From Clostridiales bacterium (GTDB taxonomy: Bacteria > Bacillota > Clostridia > Lachnospirales > Lachnospiraceae): DNA of 7,540 nucleotides. Positions 1 through 7,187 of the stretch are shown here, piece by piece. The stretch covers positions 1-7,540 of the forward strand of contig JAJQIQ010000032.1 in assembly GCA_021199135.1 (NCBI GenBank), read 5' to 3'. Position 1 is the stretch's first letter, and every line of letters starts with the position of its first letter. The position numbers and the translations under genes were made by a program. The notes beneath the pieces were generated by a model. It was given only the letters and a program-made list of their open reading frames with translations, had not been told where the DNA came from and did not search any database.

Positions 1-1716
1 GCGCGGGCGGCGTACGAACAGTGGCTTGCCGACCCGTATTTTGACGGGGACACGAAGGCGGAGCTGTCCGCGATAGCGGGCGATGAGGCGGAGATCACGG
101 ACCGGTTTTACCGCAGGCTGGAGTTTGGCACCGGCGGGCTGCGCGGCGTGATCGGCGCGGGCACGAACCGCATGAACGTGTACACCGTGCGGCAGGCGAC
201 GCAGGGGCTGGCGAACTACATCATCTCGCAGGACGGACAAAAGAAGGGCGTCGCGATCGCGTTTGATTCCAGGAATTTTTCGCCCGAATTTGCCGACGAG
301 GCGGCGAGGTGCCTGGCGGCGAACGGCATACACGCCTATATTTTCGAGAGCCTGCGCCCCACGCCGGAATTGTCTTTCTCGGTGCGGGAACTTCACTGCA
401 TCGCGGGCATAGTCATCACGGCGAGCCACAACCCGCGCGAGTACAACGGCTACAAGGTATACTGGGAGGACGGCGCGCAGATCACTCCGCCGCACGATAA
501 GAATATTCTCGCGGAGGTGGCGAAAGTCACCTCGTATGACTCCGTGCGCACGATAAGCCGCGCGGATGCGGAAAATGCCGGCCTCTACACCGTCATTGGG
601 AGCGAGATAGACGACCGCTACATGGAAGAATTGAAAAAGCAGTCGATTCATCCGGAGGTCATCCGCGAGATGGCGGACGGGATAAAAATTGTCTACACGC
701 CGCTTCACGGCACCGGGAATCTTCCGGTTAGACGGGTGCTACAGGAGTTAGGATTCACTAAGGTCTATGTCGTAAAGGAGCAGGAACTGCCGGACGGAAA
801 CTTCCCGACGGTCTCTTATCCCAATCCGGAGTCTCCGAAGGCTTTTGAGCTGGCCCTTAAGCTGGCAAAGGATGTGGACGCGGACATCGTCCTCGCGACC
901 GACCCTGACGCGGACCGCCTGGGCGTATACTGCAAGGAGACGAAGACCGGCGAGTATGTCTCATTTACAGGAAATATGTTGGGAATGCTTATCGCGGAAT
1001 ATATTTTGCGCGAAAAAACTGCGATCGGCACGATGCCGGAGAACCCCGCGCTTGTCACTACGATCGTGACGACCGACATGGCGAAAGCCGTCGCGGCCGC
1101 ATACGGGGTGGCCCTCATCGAGGTGCTGACCGGCTTCAAATATATCGGCGAGCAGATCAAGTTTTTCGGGGAGAACCATTCGCACAATTACGTCTTCGGA
1201 CTGGAGGAGAGCTACGGCTGCCTGGCGGGGACTTACGCCCGCGACAAGGACGCCTGCGTCGCGGTGATGATGCTCTGCGAGGTCGCGGCCTGGGGCAAAA
1301 AGCACGGGAAGACTCTATGGGATATGATGCTCTCAATGTATGAAAAATACGGCTACTACCGCGAGGGACTGGAGACCAAGACCTTGAAAGGCATCGACGG
1401 CGCGGCCGAGATAAAAAAGCTCATGGACGACGCGCGGCAGAACCCGCCGAAAGAACTGGGTGGCTTTAAGGTGCTCGTCGTGCGCGATTACGAGGCGGAC
1501 ACGAGGAAGGATTTATCGACTGGCGAAGTCACGCCGACCGGCCTGCCGAAGTCGAATGTGCTCTACTATGAGCTCAGCGACGCCGCATGGTGTTGCATGC
1601 GCCCGTCGGGGACCGAGCCGAAAATAAAATATTATTTCGGAGTCAGGGGAAATTCGCTTTCTGATGCAGAAAATAAACTCGCAGGACTTAAAAAAGATTT
1701 GCTCGGGGAGGATTGA
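1..1716 (+). CDS. pgcA: Phospho-sugar mutase (phosphoglucomutase type), 5' end cut by window edge
   Basis: Alpha-D-phosphohexomutase, probably interconverting glucose-1-phosphate and glucose-6-phosphate in the cytosol. The frame is open from base 1 and encodes 571 residues before TGA; the family is usually about 560-580, so only a few N-terminal residues are missing. In fragment numbering the motifs in order are: EFGTGGLRG (41-49); the phosphoserine loop TASHNP with catalytic Ser142; the metal-binding loop DPDADR (301-306); the sugar-binding loop GLEESYG (400-406); and the C-terminal phosphate-binding loop RPSGTEPK (534-541). All are intact. An internal GTG at 148 is not the start, because EFGTGGLRG lies upstream of it. 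The stop is 2 nt before the alpha-galactosidase ATG, so the two are probably translationally coupled. In a galactoside operon it would turn the Glc-1-P made by the Leloir pathway into Glc-6-P. A phosphomannomutase activity cannot be excluded from sequence alone. Confidence 0.95.
   Translation, partial: ARAAYEQWLADPYFDGDTKAELSAIAGDEAEITDRFYRRLEFGTGGLRGVIGAGTNRMNVYTVRQATQGLANYIISQDGQKKGVAIAFDSRNFSPEFADEAARCLAANGIHAYIFESLRPTPELSFSVRELHCIAGIVITASHNPREYNGYKVYWEDGAQITPPHDKNILAEVAKVTSYDSVRTISRADAENAGLYTVIGSEIDDRYMEELKKQSIHPEVIREMADGIKIVYTPLHGTGNLPVRRVLQELGFTKVYVVKEQELPDGNFPTVSYPNPESPKAFELALKLAKDVDADIVLATDPDADRLGVYCKETKTGEYVSFTGNMLGMLIAEYILREKTAIGTMPENPALVTTIVTTDMAKAVAAAYGVALIEVLTGFKYIGEQIKFFGENHSHNYVFGLEESYGCLAGTYARDKDACVAVMMLCEVAAWGKKHGKTLWDMMLSMYEKYGYYREGLETKTLKGIDGAAEIKKLMDDARQNPPKELGGFKVLVVRDYEADTRKDLSTGEVTPTGLPKSNVLYYELSDAAWCCMRPSGTEPKIKYYFGVRGNSLSDAENKLAGLKKDLLGED
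1705..1711 (+). promoter_or_regulatory. Ribosome binding site of the alpha-galactosidase gene
   Basis: GGGGAGG lies inside the last codons of the mutase gene, 7 nt before the ATG at 1719. This spacing favours ATG 1719 over the in-frame TTG at 1713, which would lie only 1 nt from the purine run. The placement implies that ribosomes ending the mutase restart on the galactosidase. Confidence 0.75.
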
Positions 1717-1718
1717 TT

Positions 1719-3944
1719 ATGCCTATTATTTATGACGAGGCGCACCGCGCCTTCAAGCTCGACACGCCGCACACCAGCTACGTCATCGCCATCACGGACG
1801 ACGAGGGATTTCTCGGCCACGCGTACTACGGGGCGAGCGTTTCGGACACGGATTTAAGCCACCTTTTAAGGATAGACGAGCCGCCGTTTGTCCCGTCGAA
1901 AAATGACAGGGAGAGGGGATCTTTTTTGGATTCTTTCCCGAGCGAATATCCGGGGAACGGGGTCGGCGACTACCGCGAGGGGGCGGTGTCCGTGCGGGAT
2001 GCAGACGGCCATACCGCAGTCTCCCCGCTCTATGTGGGATATCGCATAGAAAAGGGAAAGCCAGATCTTCCTGGCCTTCCCGCGACATTTGGCAGCGGGG
2101 ACGAGTGCGAGACGCTCTTGATTTTTGCGGACGACAGGTCTCTCGACCTGCATTTCACGCTGCGCTACACGGTGTTCTCGGACTTGGATGTGATTGCGCG
2201 CAGCGTCATCGCCGAGAACCATTCAGACAAGCCGATTTACCTCACGAAAATAATGTCGGCGAGCATCGACATGGACGACCGCGATTATAAAATGCGCACC
2301 CTGCACGGCAGCTGGGCGAGGGAGCGGGTGCCGGGACTTGCCGACATAAGCTACGGCAAGCAGGGCGTAGGCTCCGTGCGCGGGGAGTCCTCCCACCAGG
2401 CGAACCCGTTCATCGCGTTGGAGTCCGCGAACGCGACGGAGACGGAGGGAGAAATATACGCTTTCCACCTCGTATATTCCGGGAATTTTATCGCGCAGGT
2501 GGAAAAGAGCCAGTTTGACTCGCTCCGCGTGATGGTCGGGATAAATCCGCAGGAATTTTGCTGGAAATTAGAGCCAGGCGAGACCTTTGACGCGCCGGAG
2601 TTAGTCATGACTTACTCGAACGAGGGGCGCGGAAAAATGACGCGAACGCTGCACGACCTCTACCGTGGACACCTCATCCGAAGCCCCCACCGCAGCCAGA
2701 AGCGTCCGATCCTCATAAACAACTGGGAGGCGACTTATTTCGACTTCGACACGGAAAAATTATTGCAGATTGCCCGTGTCGCGAAGGAGTGCGGCATCGA
2801 GATGCTCGTCATGGACGACGGCTGGTTCGGGCACCGCAGCAGCGACGATTCGAGCCTCGGCGACTGGGTTGTAAATGAAAATAAGCTCCCCGGCGGGCTT
2901 AAATATTTAGTGGACGAAGTCAATAAAATCGGTCTCAAATTCGGCATCTGGTTTGAGCCGGAGATGGTCTCGCCGGACTCCGACCTCTACCGCGCGCATC
3001 CCGACTGGGCGATCGCCATCCCGGGGCGCGAGGCTTGCCTGTCGAGATGCCAGCTCGTGCTCGACCTGACGCGGCAGGAAGTGCGCGACTATGCTTACGA
3101 ATCGCTCGCCGCGATACTTCGCAGCGCGAATATTTCCTACCTGAAATGGGACATGAACAGGCAGCTTTCCGACCTCGGCAGCGCGGCGCTCCCGGCGGAC
3201 CGACAGGGCGAGATTTCGCACCGCTATATGCTCGCGGTATACGAGATGCAAGAGCGGCTTGTGCACGATTTTCCAGACTTGCTTTTTGAGAACTGCTCCG
3301 GCGGCGGCGCGAGGTTCGATCCGGGCATGCTCTATTACAGCCCGCAGATCTGGTGCTCGGACGACACGGACGCCGCGGAGCGGCTGATCATCCAGGAGGG
3401 CACGGAAATGTGCTATCCGCTGTCTTCTATGGGCGCGCATGTCTCCATCTGCCCGAACCACGCGGTGGGCAGGGTGACGCCGTTTGGCACGAGGGCGAAC
3501 GTGGCGCTCGCCGGGACCTTCGGTTACGAGCTGGACATCACGAAGCTCTCGGACGAGGAAAAATCCCAGGTGAGGGAGCAGGTCAAGCTCTACCACAAAT
3601 ACAACGACCTGGTCCGCGAGGGGGATTATTACCGCGTAGCCTCCTACGCCGAGAACCGCCTATGGGACTGCTGGGAAGTCGTATCCAAGGACAAGTCGGA
3701 AGCCCTCGTCACCTATGTGCAGGTGCTGGGGCGGCCGAATGTGCACAGCAGAAACTTGAGGCTCTTGGGGCTGGACGGGTCTAGGCGGTATCGCGTATAT
3801 ATTCAGAATGACGATTCATGCCAGGCTGAAGAAGCCGAAGAAATTTATCGCGGCGATACGCTCATGCACGCCGGAATCCAGATGCCGCCCCTCTGGGGAG
3901 ACTTTAGGTCCGCTCTCATACATTTGACGGCAGCAGACCAGTAA
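1719..3944 (+). CDS. agaA: Alpha-galactosidase, glycoside hydrolase family 36
   Basis: Retaining alpha-galactosidase that removes terminal alpha-1,6-galactose from melibiose, raffinose or stachyose. It is 741 residues from ATG 1719, the usual GH36 length (about 730-740), with no signal peptide, so it is cytoplasmic and depends on sugar import. Layout: N-terminal beta domain (about 1-330), TIM barrel (about 330-640), C-terminal beta domain. Visible active-site elements are NW (W336), MDDGWFG (D366, D367), LKWDMNR with nucleophile D478 and K476, the galactose-recognition motif CSGGG (C526), and WCSDDTDA with acid/base D548. These numbers coincide with those I recall for Geobacillus stearothermophilus AgaA, so the core appears collinear with it. 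The CSGGG motif argues for galactosidase rather than N-acetylgalactosaminidase. It sits between the mutase (2 nt gap) and the LacI regulator (14 nt gap), a sensible galactoside operon. The gene symbol is by similarity to the Geobacillus enzyme; rafA-type names are also used. Confidence 0.96.
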   Translation: MPIIYDEAHRAFKLDTPHTSYVIAITDDEGFLGHAYYGASVSDTDLSHLLRIDEPPFVPSKNDRERGSFLDSFPSEYPGNGVGDYREGAVSVRDADGHTAVSPLYVGYRIEKGKPDLPGLPATFGSGDECETLLIFADDRSLDLHFTLRYTVFSDLDVIARSVIAENHSDKPIYLTKIMSASIDMDDRDYKMRTLHGSWARERVPGLADISYGKQGVGSVRGESSHQANPFIALESANATETEGEIYAFHLVYSGNFIAQVEKSQFDSLRVMVGINPQEFCWKLEPGETFDAPELVMTYSNEGRGKMTRTLHDLYRGHLIRSPHRSQKRPILINNWEATYFDFDTEKLLQIARVAKECGIEMLVMDDGWFGHRSSDDSSLGDWVVNENKLPGGLKYLVDEVNKIGLKFGIWFEPEMVSPDSDLYRAHPDWAIAIPGREACLSRCQLVLDLTRQEVRDYAYESLAAILRSANISYLKWDMNRQLSDLGSAALPADRQGEISHRYMLAVYEMQERLVHDFPDLLFENCSGGGARFDPGMLYYSPQIWCSDDTDAAERLIIQEGTEMCYPLSSMGAHVSICPNHAVGRVTPFGTRANVALAGTFGYELDITKLSDEEKSQVREQVKLYHKYNDLVREGDYYRVASYAENRLWDCWEVVSKDKSEALVTYVQVLGRPNVHSRNLRLLGLDGSRRYRVYIQNDDSCQAEEAEEIYRGDTLMHAGIQMPPLWGDFRSALIHLTAADQ

Positions 3945-3958
3945 GGAGAAACACAGTT

Positions 3959-5002
3959 ATGGCGAAATCGGTCAGGCTTATAGATATCGCAAAGAGGGTC
4001 GGCGTAAGCACTGTCACCGTCTCAAAGGCGCTTTCTGGCAAGTCCGGGGTCAGCGAGGAGATGCGCAGAAAAATAAAGGCGATTGCCGACGAGATGGGGT
4101 ACCGTCAGCCGTCGGCGCAGCGCATTGCGCAGGAATCCAAAAGTTATGACATCGGAGTGCTCATCGCGGAGCGCTATGTGCAAAAGTACGAATCTTTTTA
4201 TTTAAAAATGTACCAGCAGGTGGCGACGGTTGCGGTGGGGATGGACTGCTTTGCCCTGATTGAAATAGTGTCGGCGCAGAACGAGGGAGCCGCTGAGATT
4301 CCGAAGATGATACGCGACAGGAAAGCCGATGGCATCATAGTCATCGGACGGTTTATAGACGAGTATCTGGACATGCTGGAAAATTTGGACGACGTGCCTC
4401 TTTTGTATCTGGATTTTTTTGACGAGCGCAGGGAGACCAACGCAGTCATCTCGGACAGCTATTACGGGATGTACCGCATGACGAACTATCTTTTTGACAT
4501 GGGTCACCGCGACATCGCATACGTCGGCACCCTGACGGCGACGACTTCCATCACGGACCGATATTTCGGGTACGCTAGGGCGATGCTCCAGCACGGCGTG
4601 CCGCTCCGCGACGATTGGTGTATCCCCGACCGCGACATTCCCACCGGGATCACTGACCTGAACGGAATGATGAAATTGCCGGAGGATATGCCCACCGCAT
4701 TCGTGTGCAACTGCGACCTGACGGCCAGCGAGCTGATAAAAAAATTGTCGGCGCGCGGCCTGCGCGTGCCGGACGACGTGTCGGTCGTGGGCTTCGACAA
4801 TTTTCTTCCACCGGGACGGTGCGACGTGCCCATCACTACCTACGAGGTGGACATGAACCAGATGGCATTTGTGGCTGTCCGCCGGATGGTGCGCACACTC
4901 GAGCACAAGCCGGACCCTGCCGGCCTGCGCATCGTCGAGGGCCGCATGGTGGAGAAGGCGAGCGTGAGGAAACTTGAAGTCGCGACGAACGGTCGAAATT
5001 AG
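3959..5002 (+). CDS. LacI-family transcriptional regulator
   Basis: A 347-residue DNA-binding repressor of standard LacI length. The helix-turn-helix is at residues 5-26 (LIDIAKRVGVSTVTVSKAL), followed by the third helix ending in DEMGY (44-48) and a hinge of about 49-62. The hinge lacks the usual N-x-ARSL wording and reads PSAQRIAQES. A periplasmic-binding-protein-like effector domain runs from about residue 65 to the end and carries the late family signature FVCNCDLTA followed by VPDDVSVVGFDNF. ATG 3959 has AAGGAG 10 nt upstream and lies 14 nt after the alpha-galactosidase stop, so it is cotranscribed with it. By context it probably represses the galactoside operon and is relieved by galactose, melibiose or a related sugar; its operator is presumably upstream of this window. 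The effector is inference only. Its last codons hold part of a LytTR-type direct repeat serving the next operon. Confidence 0.93.
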   Translation: MAKSVRLIDIAKRVGVSTVTVSKALSGKSGVSEEMRRKIKAIADEMGYRQPSAQRIAQESKSYDIGVLIAERYVQKYESFYLKMYQQVATVAVGMDCFALIEIVSAQNEGAAEIPKMIRDRKADGIIVIGRFIDEYLDMLENLDDVPLLYLDFFDERRETNAVISDSYYGMYRMTNYLFDMGHRDIAYVGTLTATTSITDRYFGYARAMLQHGVPLRDDWCIPDRDIPTGITDLNGMMKLPEDMPTAFVCNCDLTASELIKKLSARGLRVPDDVSVVGFDNFLPPGRCDVPITTYEVDMNQMAFVAVRRMVRTLEHKPDPAGLRIVEGRMVEKASVRKLEVATNGRN

Positions 5003-5014
5003 GGAACGAACGGC
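4985..5014. promoter_or_regulatory. Putative LytTR-regulator binding site (two 9-bp direct repeats)
   Basis: ACGAACGGT (4985-4993) and ACGAACGGC (5006-5014) are direct repeats identical at 8 of 9 positions, with a 12-bp gap and a 21-bp period (two helical turns). Their reverse complements are ACCGTTCGT and GCCGTTCGT. Against the published LytTR/AgrA-type consensus as I recall it, [TA][AC][CA]GTTN[AG][TG] in pairs 12-13 bp apart, they score 9/9 and 8/9. The second repeat ends one base before the -35 hexamer of a promoter driving a LytTR response regulator, a good place for an activator. The first repeat overlaps the end of the LacI gene. The consensus reads on the minus strand, opposite to transcription, which is the main caveat. 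Confidence 0.6.
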
Positions 5015-5015
5015 A

Positions 5016-5043
5016 TTGACTGACAAAAATTTGGTGTTACAAT
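5016..5043 (+). promoter_or_regulatory. Sigma-A-type promoter of the response regulator-kinase operon
   Basis: TTGACT (5016-5021) is separated by 16 nt from TACAAT (5038-5043). Each hexamer differs by one base from the consensus TTGACA/TATAAT. The spacer is AT-rich, and transcription would start near 5050, about 37 nt before the regulator ATG. It is placed directly after the putative LytTR direct repeats. No terminator hairpin is seen between the LacI stop and this promoter, so upstream read-through is also possible. Confidence 0.72.
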
Positions 5044-5086
5044 AAAATAGCATAAGAGAGGGTTTATACTGCGAGGAAGAAAAACC

Positions 5087-5794
5087 ATGGCTTTTATGGT
5101 TGGAATATGCGACGACGATGCCTGGACACGGGAGGATCTGAAAAGAAAAATATTTGAACTGAAGCCTGATGCGACCATGCGGACATATGCAACGGGTGAG
5201 CGCTTGTTGTCGGATTGCACAGAATTCGATATGTTGTTTTTGGATATTGAGATGCCAGAAATTGACGGCATGGAGGCTGCTAGATATTTGCGCGGGCAAG
5301 GGGATAAGGCGCGTATTGTTTTTGTGACGAGTCATGAAGAGTTTATGCCAGAGGCGTTTAAGGTTCGCGCGTTTCGTTTCTTTCACAAACCGATTTCAGA
5401 GAGCGACTTAAAGGAAGCGCTCGATGCGGCGGAGGCGGAGATACAGGAAAGTTGCCGCAAAATCATCGTAAACAGCTTTGGAACAAAAAATATAGTTGAC
5501 ACCATGGATATCCTTTATATTCTGGCCGACAGAAAACAGACGGTGATACACATGACAAACGGTGAGATTCCCACCGCATATCCGCTTAAATTTTGGCAGG
5601 AACGTCTTGATGACAAAGATTTCGTACAGACACATAGGGCGTGCATAGTGTCAATCGGGAAAATCAGCCGTATTGATACGGACTGCGTCAGGGTGTCAGG
5701 GTTACCTGATGCTGTGCCGCTTTCGCGCAGAAACGCCAACGCAGTACTTGATGCACTGAGCGAATATATAGAGAGGCATGGCAGGATTCTGTGA
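5087..5794 (+). CDS. LytTR-family response regulator (AgrA/LytR-like)
   Basis: Two-component response regulator of 235 residues, typical for AgrA/LytR proteins. The receiver domain (about 5-118) has the acidic pocket D9-D11, phosphoacceptor D53 in LFLDIEMP, T81 in VFVTS and K101 in FFHKP, all canonical. The LytTR DNA-binding domain (about 125-230) includes ILYILADRKQTVIH and the late motif FVQTHRACIVSIGKI. This beta-rich fold binds paired 9-bp direct repeats. ATG 5087 is chosen because GAGGA lies about 9 nt upstream; an in-frame ATG at 5096 would be too far from it. The kinase gene follows after 26 nt, so the two surely act as a pair. The gene has its own promoter and a candidate LytTR site in front, suggesting positive autoregulation. 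It is more AT-rich than the upstream genes. Likely further targets are the damaged transporter genes downstream; the inducing signal is not known. Confidence 0.95.
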   Translation: MAFMVGICDDDAWTREDLKRKIFELKPDATMRTYATGERLLSDCTEFDMLFLDIEMPEIDGMEAARYLRGQGDKARIVFVTSHEEFMPEAFKVRAFRFFHKPISESDLKEALDAAEAEIQESCRKIIVNSFGTKNIVDTMDILYILADRKQTVIHMTNGEIPTAYPLKFWQERLDDKDFVQTHRACIVSIGKISRIDTDCVRVSGLPDAVPLSRRNANAVLDALSEYIERHGRIL

Positions 5795-5820
5795 TGTGCT
5801 AGGCCATTAGGGGATGTTTT

Positions 5821-7128
5821 ATGGAGACAGCAATTTTAAATGGAATTTATTTTTCTGTTGAGTTCCTGAAAATTTTACTTGCAGTTACTATATTTTTCAA
5901 GTGCAGAATGAAGAAATATATAGGAATCATATCGGTGGTGGCAATAATAGCGGTGACTGTGGCCGCAGTATGGATTGACCTCATTGCGCTGGGATGGTTT
6001 TTCCCAGTTATAAGCATTGCCATCATAGGAACTGCGGCATACAAAAAACGTGCAATATTCTTTTCGATAGTCTCTTTTATAGGGATTTCTTTTGTTGACT
6101 TGGTATTTGAAGTGACGATATTAAATATTTTTCCTGGGGCTGATTTGGACGAACTGATGCAGCCGATTGCAGCAATCGGGATAAATTCGATATCGCTGTT
6201 TTTATTGATGATTGCCTTCCTGGTTTTGCAAAGAAAAAAGACACCAGAGATCGATTTTTCGTGGATTCATTCCATGTATCTCCTTTTATTCTTGATAGCA
6301 GGTTTCTCTTTTTCAGCCTCGATTTCTATTATACAAGTAGCACCATTAGGTGGAGATTCTGACGTATCTGCAAAACATGGTCAACTGCCCCTGTTGCTTG
6401 TCATGCTATTGCTTTTTTCCATATTTTTACTGATACTGTACAACTACGGTGAACGGGAACGGATGCAAAGAGAGGACCTGCTATATGGAAGGCTGTTTGA
6501 GGAACAATATAGGCATTATCAGGAAAGGCTAAAGAAAGAGGATGAAACACGTGCATTCAGGCATGATATGCACGCACATCTCATTGATATGGATATGTTG
6601 ATTCGGGAGAAGAGATACGACGAGCTTTCAGAATATGTACAGCAACTCGATGACTCAGTGCACGCATTGTCTCCGATATCAAAGACAGGCAATCCCTATA
6701 TCGATTTGGTATTTGCCGATCTGTGCGAAATTTTTCCTGACGTTAAGATTGAATGGAATGGGAAAATGCCCCCGCTCTCGATGAAAGCGATGGATGTATG
6801 CACATTGTCATACAATCTGCTAAGTAATGCGTTCGAGGCGGCGCATGGGGCCGATGAGCCATATGTATCCGTGACAGTAAGGACGAGAGAGCCGGGCGTG
6901 ATGCTGACGATAAAAAATAATTATGATACGGTAGTTCCCGATGGCAAGGGCGGGTTTTGTTCGACCAAGCAGGGGCAGGGGCATGGATACGGGATTGCAA
7001 ATATCAAAAAGTGCGTCAATAAGTATCAGGGAAAATACGTGGCAAGCACAGAGAACGGATTTTTTGAGACAAGGATAATTTTTTTTGATTCATTAGGCAC
7101 AGACAGCGAAGATGGCGTGGAGGCATGA
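5821..7128 (+). CDS. AgrC-like sensor histidine kinase with GHKL ATPase domain
   Basis: Membrane sensor kinase of 435 residues. The N-terminal half has about seven hydrophobic segments (near 5-26, 34-52, 55-73, 79-101, 116-136, 150-171 and 189-209), as in peptide-sensing AgrC-type kinases. A charged coiled-coil-like linker (210-245) leads to the dimerization/phosphotransfer helix with FRHDMHAHL, where H248 is the likely phosphorylated histidine. The GHKL ATPase domain has the N-box LSYNLLSNAFEAA (N336) and the glycine-rich STKQGQGHGYGIANI (381-395), close to HATPase_c_5. Residue H+4 is alanine (A252), where Staphylococcus AgrC has asparagine. ATG 5821 has AGGGG 7 nt upstream. It pairs with the LytTR regulator 26 nt upstream, and its TGA overlaps the next ATG (ATGA at 7125). 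It is strongly AT-rich in the membrane part, partly because hydrophobic codons are AT-rich. The ligand is unknown; no agrB/agrD-like genes are in the window. Confidence 0.93.
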   Translation: METAILNGIYFSVEFLKILLAVTIFFKCRMKKYIGIISVVAIIAVTVAAVWIDLIALGWFFPVISIAIIGTAAYKKRAIFFSIVSFIGISFVDLVFEVTILNIFPGADLDELMQPIAAIGINSISLFLLMIAFLVLQRKKTPEIDFSWIHSMYLLLFLIAGFSFSASISIIQVAPLGGDSDVSAKHGQLPLLLVMLLLFSIFLLILYNYGERERMQREDLLYGRLFEEQYRHYQERLKKEDETRAFRHDMHAHLIDMDMLIREKRYDELSEYVQQLDDSVHALSPISKTGNPYIDLVFADLCEIFPDVKIEWNGKMPPLSMKAMDVCTLSYNLLSNAFEAAHGADEPYVSVTVRTREPGVMLTIKNNYDTVVPDGKGGFCSTKQGQGHGYGIANIKKCVNKYQGKYVASTENGFFETRIIFFDSLGTDSEDGVEA

Positions 7129-7187
7129 ATTTCTGCCTCACGATGGGCATCGCGCGGCAGACGGTGATGGATGGCATAACTGAATGA
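7125..7187 (+). CDS. 20-codon coupled small ORF, possible remnant of a deleted ABC ATPase gene
   Basis: A short frame encodes MNFCLTMGIARQTVMDGITE. Its ATG overlaps the kinase TGA (ATGA, 7125-7128) and its TGA overlaps the permease ATG (ATGA, 7184-7187), so it is linked to both neighbours. A GGAGG at 7119-7123 is only 1 nt from the ATG, which is very close. In many AgrC/AgrA-type operons a kinase is followed by an ABC ATPase and then a permease, often with overlapping ends. This ORF occupies exactly that slot, and its start (MNFCLTM) is compatible with an ABC ATPase N-terminus. I infer that it may be the fused ends of a deleted ATPase gene, but no ATPase motif survives. It could also be a mere coupling leader or chance. 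It lacks the amphipathic helix and acidic tail expected of an AgrD peptide. Confidence 0.3.
   Translation: MNFCLTMGIARQTVMDGITE

Noticed and set aside
148..150. GTG as the start of the phospho-sugar mutase
   Set aside because: The conserved EFGTGGLRG motif lies upstream in the same open frame, so the gene starts before base 1.
1713..1715. TTG as the start of the alpha-galactosidase
   Set aside because: It is only 1 nt after the GGGGAGG site and overlaps the mutase stop; ATG 1719 has proper spacing and gives residue numbers matching the characterised family member.
2907..3596. 229-codon minus-strand frame inside the alpha-galactosidase gene
   Set aside because: It is wholly antisense to the conserved catalytic region, is Arg/His/Val-rich and has no motif; a shadow frame.
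5003..5015. Terminator after the LacI gene
   Set aside because: No GC-rich hairpin with a following T run is present; the space holds the LytTR-type repeat and the promoter instead.
4202..5386. 394-codon open frame on the minus strand across the LacI and response-regulator genes
   Set aside because: It is antisense to two well-supported genes and their promoter. Its product is rich in His, Arg and Val without recognisable motifs, as expected of a shadow in GC-rich coding DNA.
7125..7187. AgrD-like autoinducer prepeptide
   Set aside because: It has one cysteine near the start, no amphipathic leader helix and no charged C-terminal tail after a thiolactone core, and no agrB lies nearby in the window.
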